From JBFEYJ01 sp041546305 (lineage in GTDB: Bacteria; Pseudomonadota; Gammaproteobacteria; Thiohalomonadales; Thiohalomonadaceae): 11,899 nt of DNA. The position numbers and the translations under genes are program-made. The stretch covers positions 1 to 11,899 of the forward strand of contig JBFEWO010000084.1 of assembly GCA_041546305.1 (NCBI GenBank), in the 5' to 3' direction. Below, one piece after another: positions 6,370 through 11,899 of the stretch (positions are counted from its first letter, which is position 1; each line of letters starts with the position of its first letter). A model generated the notes under the pieces. The model was not told where the DNA came from. It saw nothing but the letters and a program-made list of their open reading frames with translations, and ran no database searches.

Positions 6370-7718
6370 TGGATAATCGTGACTGGATGAAGCGCGACCT
6401 GTCTGTGCTGTGGCACCCGTGCACCCAGATGAAGGACCATGAGTCGTTGCCCATCATTCCGATCCGCCGCGGCGAAGGAGTGTGGCTGGAGGACTTCGAA
6501 GGCAAACGTTACATCGATGCCATCAGCTCCTGGTGGGTCAATCTCTTCGGGCATGCCAATCCGCGCATCAACGCTGCCATTCGCGAGCAGCTGGAGGAGC
6601 TGGAGCATGTGATTCTGGCAGGCTTTTCCCACCAGCCGGTGGTGGAGCTGTCAGAACGATTGGTGCAACTGACACCGCCTGGCCTAGACCATTGCTTCTA
6701 TGCCGACAATGGATCCTCCGCGGTGGAAGTCGCGCTGAAGATGAGTTTCCACTACTGGCGCAATTTGGGTAAGACACGGAAGACCCGGTTCATCACCCTC
6801 TCCAACAGCTATCACGGTGAGACGCTGGGTACCCTGGCTGTTGGCGATGTGGCGCTTTACAAATCCACCTACGAGCCGCTGTTAATGCAGGCGATTACGG
6901 TCCCTTCGCCGGATTGTTACCAGCGTGAGGCAGGGGAGAGTTGCCGCGAGGTGGCCGAACGTATGTTTGCCCATATGGAACAGGCACTGGCACAGCATGC
7001 CGACGAGGTCTGTGCGGTTATCGTCGAGCCGCTGATCCAGTGTGCCGGCGGCATGCGCATGTACGACCCGCGCTATCTGGAGCTGCTGCGTGAGGCTTGC
7101 GACAGCTACGGAGTGCACCTCATTGCCGATGAGATCGCCGTTGGCTTTGGTCGTACAGGTACCCTGTTTGCCTGCGAGCAGGCTGCTATTACCCCCGATT
7201 TCATGTGTCTCTCCAAAGGCCTGACTGGAGGCTACCTGCCATTGTCGGTGGTGCTGACCAATAACACCATTTATCAGGCGTTCTACGACGACTACGAAAA
7301 ACTGACGGCCTTTCTCCACTCCCACAGTTACACTGGCAACCCCTTGGCCTGTCGGGCCGCACTTGCCACGCTGGATATTTTCGAGCAGGACAATGTGATT
7401 GAGAATAACCGTGAGCTGGCGCGGGTTATGCGTGAGGCCACCGCACACCTCAATGATCATCCCCATGTGGCCGAGGTGCGTCAGACCGGAATGACGCTCG
7501 CCGTGGAGATGGTGAGGAGCAAGCCCACAAAAGAGCCTTATCCATGGCAGGAGCGGCGCGGTTTGAGGATTTACCAGTATGCGCTGTCACGCGGTGCCTT
7601 GCTGAGGCCACTGGGCAACGTGAGTTATTTGATGCCCCCTTATGTGATTACTGCTGAGCAGATCCGTTTTCTTGCCCAGGTGATGGAGGAGGGGATCGAT
7701 ATGGCGGTTAGCGAGTGA
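6369..7718 (+). CDS. bioA: Adenosylmethionine-8-amino-7-oxononanoate aminotransferase BioA
   Basis: BioA is the PLP enzyme of biotin synthesis that converts 7-keto-8-aminopelargonate to 7,8-diaminopelargonate, using S-adenosylmethionine as amino donor. At 449 residues it is slightly longer than E. coli BioA. Class-III aminotransferase features: Lys283 in LSKGLTGGYLPLS (PLP Schiff base), Asp254 in ADEIAVGFGRTG (pyridine N), and NGSSAVEVALKM (114-125). BioA-specific features: HPCTQM (16-21), SSWWVNL (53-59, substrate pocket tryptophans) and Tyr148 in NSYHGET. No other bio genes are nearby. Translation probably re-initiates from the ubiA stop, with which it shares one base. Confidence 0.96.
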   Translation: MDNRDWMKRDLSVLWHPCTQMKDHESLPIIPIRRGEGVWLEDFEGKRYIDAISSWWVNLFGHANPRINAAIREQLEELEHVILAGFSHQPVVELSERLVQLTPPGLDHCFYADNGSSAVEVALKMSFHYWRNLGKTRKTRFITLSNSYHGETLGTLAVGDVALYKSTYEPLLMQAITVPSPDCYQREAGESCREVAERMFAHMEQALAQHADEVCAVIVEPLIQCAGGMRMYDPRYLELLREACDSYGVHLIADEIAVGFGRTGTLFACEQAAITPDFMCLSKGLTGGYLPLSVVLTNNTIYQAFYDDYEKLTAFLHSHSYTGNPLACRAALATLDIFEQDNVIENNRELARVMREATAHLNDHPHVAEVRQTGMTLAVEMVRSKPTKEPYPWQERRGLRIYQYALSRGALLRPLGNVSYLMPPYVITAEQIRFLAQVMEEGIDMAVSE

Positions 7719-7726
7719 GGGAGGAG
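7719..7726 (+). promoter_or_regulatory. Strong Shine-Dalgarno fixing the lipoprotein start
   Basis: GGGAGGAG lies 6 nt before ATG 7733 and directly after the bioA stop (7716-7718). It decides for ATG 7733 over an upstream in-frame start at 7715 and suggests efficient translation. Confidence 0.75.
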
Positions 7727-7732
7727 AGAAAA

Positions 7733-8860
7733 ATGAAAAACATACTACGATTGTTGTTACTGGTGGGGCTGTCGGCTAGCGTCATTCTTTCCGGCTGTAG
7801 CGCCATGGTCTATGGCGTGCCGAAAGAGGAGTGGCAGCGGATGAGCCCAGCGGAGCAACATCAGGCTCGCGCGGCGTACCAAGAGCGCATGCGACTGTAT
7901 GAAGAGCGCCGTCTGTATGAAGCTAAGCAGCGAGCCCATGAGGCAGAACTCAAGGCGCAAAAGGCAAGGGAAGAGGCACCCCGTCAAACGCGACAACAAC
8001 ATGCCCAGACTCCGGCAATTATCCATTTCTCGCTTGATCAGGGAACGATCTATATTGCCGGGCGTCATCACTCCTTCCGGCCGGTGTCTGTCGAACTACG
8101 TGATGGGGAGAGCAAGCATCTCCAGCTTGTTACCACCGACGAGCGCAAATCTCATCATGTGCAGCTTGTTTGCAGCTATGAAGAGGGGGTGCTGAAACTG
8201 AGCAATGGAAAGAGCCGAGTCCATGTCCAGAAATTCTCCTACGATAAACAATGGCAACATGGGCGGCATTATAAGAATCTCACCTTGAGCGGCGGGGTAG
8301 GATTGCGCGGGGGAGTGATGCGTGTGGCAAGCGGGCCGTTACCTGCCTTGTCACCTTCCCATTCGCTTCCCAATCATGATCGTGGTGAAAATCCCGGCGG
8401 TGGTCATGGCATCCACCGGAGCGCGCCGAATCATCCGGGCAAACAGCCTTCAGTGTCAGCGAACCAGAGAAATAATGGGAAAGCTCAGCCGGCGCCCAAG
8501 GCGGAATCCCATGGTAACGACCGCGCCCCAGGGAGCTCGATATCAGCCATCGCAAAGGGGAAGGAAGACAACGGCAGCAAGGAAGTCGCAAGGAACCCGG
8601 GACAGGGCAATAGGCTGAGCCAGGTGAAAGGTCAGAGCCAGGCCCGGGGGCAGGCTCCGGACAAGGCTCAAAATTCGAACGGCAGCAAGAAGCCAAACAA
8701 GAAAAAGGACGACGCGCAGCCCGAGGTTTCGCAAGTAGAAGAGAGTCCCAACGAGGATGAGCAGGTGTGTGGCGAGGCAAAGGGCAACAAGGACAAGCGC
8801 ATGGACTGTGGTAACAAGCCTGTTGTGAACAAGTTCAATCCCAAGAATAGGCCAGACTGA
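7733..8860 (+). CDS. Unrecognised lipoprotein: coiled-coil, beta-like domain, long charged low-complexity tail
   Basis: I do not recognise the family. The 375-residue product begins with a lipoprotein signal (MKNILRLLLL then VGLSASVILSGC; lipobox LSGC, Cys22). Ser at +2 favours the outer membrane. Residues 30-85 are Glu/Arg/Ala/Gln-rich and predicted helical or coiled-coil, starting with a KEEWQRMSPAEQ segment. Residues 95-198 look beta-rich (alternating patterns such as GTIYIAG, HVQLVCSY, GVLKLSNG, NLTLSGGVGLRGGV). Residues 200-335 are Gly, Pro, Asn, Gln, Ser and Lys-rich low complexity; an acidic stretch (338-344) and two cysteines (Cys346, Cys359) close the protein in a Lys-rich end. The long basic tail could bind a polyanion such as peptidoglycan or DNA, which is inference only. 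It is third in the ubiA-bioA unit, 14 nt after bioA. Confidence 0.85.
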   Translation: MKNILRLLLLVGLSASVILSGCSAMVYGVPKEEWQRMSPAEQHQARAAYQERMRLYEERRLYEAKQRAHEAELKAQKAREEAPRQTRQQHAQTPAIIHFSLDQGTIYIAGRHHSFRPVSVELRDGESKHLQLVTTDERKSHHVQLVCSYEEGVLKLSNGKSRVHVQKFSYDKQWQHGRHYKNLTLSGGVGLRGGVMRVASGPLPALSPSHSLPNHDRGENPGGGHGIHRSAPNHPGKQPSVSANQRNNGKAQPAPKAESHGNDRAPGSSISAIAKGKEDNGSKEVARNPGQGNRLSQVKGQSQARGQAPDKAQNSNGSKKPNKKKDDAQPEVSQVEESPNEDEQVCGEAKGNKDKRMDCGNKPVVNKFNPKNRPD

Positions 8861-8869
8861 TTATCGGCT

Positions 8870-8910
8870 GGCCATCACCTGGTGCGGAGTTGTTTGTCCA
8901 GGTGATGGCC
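8870..8910. terminator. 13-bp perfect inverted repeat between convergent genes
   Basis: GGCCATCACCTGG (8870-8882) and CCAGGTGATGGCC (8898-8910) form a perfect 13-bp stem with a 15-nt loop, midway between the lipoprotein stop and the end of the opposite-strand acyl-CoA synthetase gene. It probably acts as a bidirectional terminator or 3' stabiliser. There is no U tract on either strand, so simple intrinsic termination is not assured. Confidence 0.5.
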
Positions 8911-8964
8911 TCACTATACTGCGACAGCAATGCCCGCACCGAAGTCCAGTAAGCGAGGGTAGCT

Positions 8965-10779
8965 TCACCGATTATTTTGATAGAGCTGTTCTACCTCGTC
9001 CTTGAAGTGTTTCAGGACCACATTACGTTTGATCTTCATCGTTGGTGTCAGCAGCCCATTGTCGACAGTCCAGGGCTCCAGGCTGAGGTGGACGCGACGA
9101 ACCTTGGCGTAGCCGGGAAAATCATGCAGCTGCCGGGTGATGTGATGCAGCACCTCAGTGAGCACACGTTTGTCGTTGAGGCTGCTGTTAGCCTTTGGAT
9201 CGACACCCAACTCACGGGCAAATTCCGACCACAGCTCCTCGTTAAGGACGATGAGCGCCGCCAGCCAGGAGCGCCCCTCACCAATCACCATCACCTGCTC
9301 GAACAGGGGATCAAGGCCGATGGCCATTTCCATATCGGCAGGAGGAACCTTCTCTCCGTTGGAAAGCACCAGGATGTCCTTGATGCGTCCGTTGATATAG
9401 ATGTGGTTGTTCTTGATGTAGCCCTGGTCTCCGGTGTTCAACCAGCCATCATGGCCAATCATTTCGGCGGTCGCCTTGTGATTGTTCCAGTAACCGAGCA
9501 TGATCCCGGGGCTGTTTACCTGCACCTCGTGGTCCGCGCCGATACGCACCTCGATACCATTTAGCGGAATACCCACACTGGCAGGGTCGTTGTCAGCGGG
9601 CACGTTGACACTGATCACTGGGCTGGTTTCTGTCAGTCCATAGCCCTGCAGAATGGGCACCCCGAGGCCGATAAAGGTGTGGGCAATGTCATAGCTGAGT
9701 GCGGCGCCGCCACTGATGGCAAATCGTAGCCTTCCACCCAGGCGCTGGCGGATCTTTTCAGCGACTAGACGTTGCAGCAGGGAGTGGAACATTAACTTCG
9801 GGTGCCAGTGGCGTCGCCCCTGCTCGCGCTCAAACTGGTGCCAGCCTATGGCCACAGCTGCACGGAACAGCCAGCGCCGGTATGCCGGACTTTTCGCCAG
9901 CTGGCTGCTGATGCGGCTGTAGATGCGTTCATAGATACGCGGCACCGAGATGAGCACGGTTGGGCGGATAATCAATAGGTCCTCGGCCAACTGCGGAACC
10001 GATCGCGAGTAGGCGACCATTGCCCCGACCATCATCGGCAGATAGTAACCCCCGGTACGCTCAAGAGTATGGGAGCAGGGCAGGAATGAGAGAAAGACGT
10101 CTTCGGCGAGGAATCGCGCCATGGTCGTTGCACTGTCGGCAATCGACAGGATGTTGTGGTGACTTAGCATCACCCCCTTGGGCCTTCCGGTCGTGCCCGA
10201 GGTGTAAACGATGGTGGCGAGGGCGTGAGGATCGTCAGGGATACCCTGCAGGGCGAATTCCCCGGGTGGCAGCAGATTACGAGCGCAGACCAGCCTTTCA
10301 TCGTCATCGAGCAGCTCATCGCATTCACCATGGAGTAAGATCACGCTCTGCAGTGTGGTGCGGCCTTCAAGTGCAGGTGCAAGTTGCTTCCAACGCCTGA
10401 CATCTTCCAGCAAGAGCAGCTTGATCCCGGCATCCTCTATGATAAAGGCGACATTGTCCGGGCGGTCATCGGTGTAGAGCGGAACCACGACTAGCCCCAA
10501 GCCCAGTGCGGCCTGCTCGAACATGACCCATTCACGGGAGTTTTTCAGGCTCAATGCCACCCGATCACCGGGATCTAGGTTGAGTGAAGCCAGCCCCTTC
10601 TGCCACCGGGCCACTTCAATGGCCATTTCGCGCCAGGTGGAATCGTGCCATTCGCCGTCTGACTTATCGAAATAGCGGTAGGCAACGGTGTCGGGAGTGC
10701 GAAGAGTGCGGATTCGGAATAAGCCATCAAGGGTAACGGCTTCGGTGCAAGGGATAACGTTTTCTGAATGTTCTGCCAT
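8965..10779 (-). CDS. Long-chain acyl-CoA synthetase (AMP-forming, FAA1/COG1022 type)
   Basis: This enzyme activates long-chain fatty acids to acyl-CoA through an acyl-AMP intermediate at the cytoplasmic face of the membrane. The 604-residue product has the full ANL-superfamily set: P-loop YTSGTTGRPKG (192-202), GYGLTET (379-385), the adenine/ribose-contacting NTGDQG (448-453), the hinge NGRIKDILVLSNGEKV (463-478), and the C-terminal TPTMKIKR (578-585) with the adenylation Lys, probably Lys582. The long-chain, eukaryote-like subgroup is suggested by SFLPCSHTLERTGG (231-244) and SVPRIYERI (278-286). ATG 10779 is preceded by TTGGAAG at good spacing. It is convergent with the ubiA-bioA-lipoprotein unit and stands alone. 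The exact chain-length preference cannot be read from the sequence. Confidence 0.93.
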   Translation of the reverse strand: MAEHSENVIPCTEAVTLDGLFRIRTLRTPDTVAYRYFDKSDGEWHDSTWREMAIEVARWQKGLASLNLDPGDRVALSLKNSREWVMFEQAALGLGLVVVPLYTDDRPDNVAFIIEDAGIKLLLLEDVRRWKQLAPALEGRTTLQSVILLHGECDELLDDDERLVCARNLLPPGEFALQGIPDDPHALATIVYTSGTTGRPKGVMLSHHNILSIADSATTMARFLAEDVFLSFLPCSHTLERTGGYYLPMMVGAMVAYSRSVPQLAEDLLIIRPTVLISVPRIYERIYSRISSQLAKSPAYRRWLFRAAVAIGWHQFEREQGRRHWHPKLMFHSLLQRLVAEKIRQRLGGRLRFAISGGAALSYDIAHTFIGLGVPILQGYGLTETSPVISVNVPADNDPASVGIPLNGIEVRIGADHEVQVNSPGIMLGYWNNHKATAEMIGHDGWLNTGDQGYIKNNHIYINGRIKDILVLSNGEKVPPADMEMAIGLDPLFEQVMVIGEGRSWLAALIVLNEELWSEFARELGVDPKANSSLNDKRVLTEVLHHITRQLHDFPGYAKVRRVHLSLEPWTVDNGLLTPTMKIKRNVVLKHFKDEVEQLYQNNR

Positions 10780-10822
10780 GGGCGGCTTCCAAGTTGCCTC
10801 TTATTTTTTTTGTAATGGCCAC

Positions 10823-10828
10823 ATTCTA
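10823..10828 (-). promoter_or_regulatory. Possible -10 element of the acyl-CoA synthetase gene
   Basis: On the minus strand TAGAAT lies about 44 nt before the start codon in an AT-rich stretch. Only a poor -35 is seen at the expected distance. Confidence 0.3.
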
Positions 10829-10878
10829 CGCAAAAATATTAGGAGAGATAAGGGGGTAAAGCCCAAATGCCCCGAAAC

Positions 10879-10907
10879 TTGCACAATGAAGTCATCTGGT
10901 TTAATCT
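10879..10907 (+). promoter_or_regulatory. Probable sigma70 promoter of tRNA-Ser (TTGCAC-17-TAATCT)
   Basis: TTGCAC (10879-10884) and TAATCT (10902-10907) are separated by exactly 17 nt. A G/C-rich discriminator (TGCGCAC) follows, as in stable-RNA promoters under stringent control. The start near 10914 leaves a leader of about 100 nt ahead of the tRNA, with a nearly perfect palindrome AGCACGC-A-GCGTGCT at 10947-10961. Confidence 0.5.
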
Positions 10908-11012
10908 TGCGCACCTTTCTTGCCCCGGAAGAGGCGAGGTGAAGGAAGCACGCAGCGTGCTCCGTCGTTAGGTAACGTTGGAAGTTATCAACGGCAAGAC
11001 AATGAGTTTTTT

Positions 11013-11100
11013 GGAGAGGTGTCCGAGCGGCTGAAGGAGCACGCCTGGAAAGTGTGTATACGGCAACGTATCGAGGGTTCGAATCCCTCCCTCTCCGCCA
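11013..11100 (+). tRNA. tRNA-Ser(GGA)
   Basis: A complete 88-nt class II tRNA. The acceptor GGAGAGG (11013-11019) pairs with CCTCTCC (11090-11096). The anticodon stem CACGC/GTGTG encloses the loop CTGGAAA with anticodon GGA (11047-11049), which reads UCC and UCU. The long variable arm TATACGGCAACGTATC is typical of serine tRNAs. The T arm GAGGG-TTCGAAT-CCCTC is perfect; discriminator G (11097) and an encoded CCA end at 11100. Confidence 0.97.
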
Positions 11101-11103
11101 AAT

Positions 11104-11141
11104 AAAGAAGCCCCGCCATCGTGCGGGGCTTCTTTGTTTTC
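11104..11141 (+). terminator. Rho-independent terminator of tRNA-Ser
   Basis: AAAGAAGCCCCGC (11104-11116) pairs perfectly with GCGGGGCTTCTTT (11123-11135) across a 6-nt loop, followed by GTTTT. It begins four bases after the tRNA CCA. Confidence 0.92.
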
Positions 11142-11340
11142 GTTGGTGGGGTCGAGCCCTCGATATCGATTAATCCGGGTTCGACCATACAATATTGCGG
11201 TGTAGAACGGCCGAAGGCCGGCCCGAAGGGTGAGCCCGTATAGCAGGCGAATCATCCCTCCATTACCACCAGATAATGAAGCCCGATTAATCCGGGCTTA
11301 TATGTGCCCGCAGGATACCGCGAAGCGGGGCCCGAGATAA
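11141..11340. repeat. Hairpin-rich non-coding stretch with a 13-bp direct repeat
   Basis: CGATTAATCCGGG occurs at 11167-11179 and 11284-11296. Around the first copy GGTCGAGCCC (11150-11159) pairs with GGGTTCGACC (11177-11186); the second lies in AAGCCCG (11279-11285) with CGGGCTT (11293-11299). Between and after are compact GAA-loop hairpins: CGGCC-GAA-GGCCG (11208-11220), CCC-GAA-GGG (11222-11230) and CCGC-GAA-GCGG near 11318-11328. This is not coding-like; it resembles intergenic palindromic repeats found in multiple copies per genome, which cannot be tested from one window. Confidence 0.5.
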
Positions 11341-11899
11341 AAATCGGGTAGTTACGATGACCCACGTGCTGTAAGGAAATAGACTTAAATCAGCCTTTGT
11401 TCTTACCTGTGTGTGCTTTGTCAGATTTCTAGCGGTTGCTGCAAAGACAACAAACAGTATTAACGTTAGTTCAAATAAGCCCATCGAGCCTAACCCTCCT
11501 CCACCGTCTCCGCCACCACCTGAATTACTTTGGGTGAGATTATTATCCACCGTGATGGTGACGGTGGCTGACGTCGTCACATTCCCGGCCGAGTCCCGGG
11601 CCACCGCGCTGATGTCATGGGTGCCGTTAGCGACGGTGGTGCTGTCCCAGGAAAGTGAATAAGGCGCAGCGGTGACTTCCGCACCGAGGTTAGCGCCATC
11701 GAGCTGGAACTGTACCCCGGCCACACCGATATTGTCAGCGGCCGTCGCCGAGACAGTGACCGTACCGAGAACCGTGCCGGCGGCAGGTGCGGTGATTGCC
11801 ACCGTCGGTGCCGTAATGTCGGGATTGAGAACCGTTACCTCAATCCCACTGGAGGTAGTGAGATTGCCGGCGGCATCACGAGCCACGGCGGTGAGGGCA
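11287..11899 (-). CDS. C-terminal end of an Ig-like repeat surface protein with Gly-rich/hydrophobic C-terminal anchor (5' end outside window)
   Basis: The gene enters from the right edge with no start in the window; GTG 11886 is only an internal codon, and the frame stays open to 11899. The visible part has tandem bacterial Ig-like repeats: AVARDAAGN (11863-11889) recurs as AVARDSAGN (11581-11607), exactly 282 bp or 94 codons apart, and the full repeat between begins DITAPTVAITAP. After the last repeat come SNSGGGGDGGGG, LGSMG, a hydrophobic segment (LFELTLILFVVFAA) and TARN. This resembles the GlyGly-CTERM sorting signal processed by rhombosortase. In that family the protein normally stops soon after the basic residues; here the frame runs on for about 45 residues into the hairpin-repeat region and stops at 11287-11289. 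It is probably exported and may be adhesive or structural. Confidence 0.75.
   Translation of the reverse strand, partial: ALTAVARDAAGNLTTSSGIEVTVLNPDITAPTVAITAPAAGTVLGTVTVSATAADNIGVAGVQFQLDGANLGAEVTAAPYSLSWDSTTVANGTHDISAVARDSAGNVTTSATVTITVDNNLTQSNSGGGGDGGGGLGSMGLFELTLILFVVFAATARNLTKHTQVRTKADLSLFPYSTWVIVTTRFLSRAPLRGILRAHISPD

Noticed and set aside
6882..7466. 194-codon open frame antisense to bioA
   Set aside because: It lies wholly inside a clearly conserved bioA coding region; open only because of codon composition on the sense strand.
8280..8780. 166-codon open frame antisense to the lipoprotein tail
   Set aside because: It mirrors the low-complexity Gly/Pro/Lys-rich tail; the sense frame has the lipobox and Shine-Dalgarno, the antisense has neither.
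8977..9564. 195-codon open frame antisense to the acyl-CoA synthetase
   Set aside because: It is fully contained within a conserved enzyme gene on the other strand and has no recognisable domain.
10920..11105. Open frame on + reading through tRNA-Ser (…GEVSERLKEH…)
   Set aside because: It is a translated tRNA-Ser gene, a well-known annotation artefact.
10968..11255. Open frame on - containing GEGGIRTLDTLP
   Set aside because: This is the antisense translation of tRNA-Ser, an artefact common in databases, and it also crosses the terminator.

Overview
The window looks like a piece of a gammaproteobacterial chromosome with moderately high GC. The protein families (IscU, the YqiB/DUF1249 family, UbiA, BioA, an MltF-type lytic transglycosylase, a COG3235-type CbiM-like permease, a bacterial FAA1-type acyl-CoA synthetase) and the tRNA sequences fit a free-living or symbiotic member of the Chromatiales-like gammaproteobacteria. 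That narrower placement is inference; no marker gene here settles it.

Left edge (1-496): no protein gene. A 45-nt copy of the 3' part of a tRNA-Arg(CCT), from anticodon loop to CCA (224-268), has no matching 5' half. This is the usual footprint of a tyrosine-integrase element inserted into a tRNA gene. The DNA left of it (1-223) is probably the end of an integrated element, with two TGGGACA repeats one helical turn apart. Core chromosome resumes to the right.

497-3246, + strand: a YqiB-family protein; an iscU gene without its usual isc partners, preceded by a near-consensus sigma70 promoter overlapped by a strong IscR type-1-like operator; then a CbiM-like membrane protein and an alpha/beta hydrolase 4 nt apart (likely one operon), followed by a possible 25-residue single-span membrane peptide.

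3261-5372, - strand: a large lipoprotein with two tandem extracellular solute-binding (SBP3) domains and a C-terminal SLT lytic transglycosylase domain (MltF-like, one binding domain more than E. coli MltF).

5497-8860, + strand: ubiA, bioA and an unrecognised lipoprotein gene, tightly packed (1-nt overlap, then a 14-nt gap), so probably one transcript joining ubiquinone biosynthesis, biotin biosynthesis and an envelope lipoprotein.

8965-10779, - strand: a long-chain acyl-CoA synthetase. Then on + a tRNA-Ser(GGA) with a plausible promoter and a clear intrinsic terminator, a hairpin-rich non-coding stretch (11141-11340), and on - the 3' end of a surface protein made of 94-residue Ig-like repeats with a Gly-rich/hydrophobic C-terminal anchor.

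I saw no CRISPR array, transposase, toxin-antitoxin pair or recognisable defence system. The items most worth checking are the IscR-like control of a lone iscU, the double-sensor MltF, the unrecognised lipoprotein, and the odd C-terminal extension of the Ig-repeat protein.
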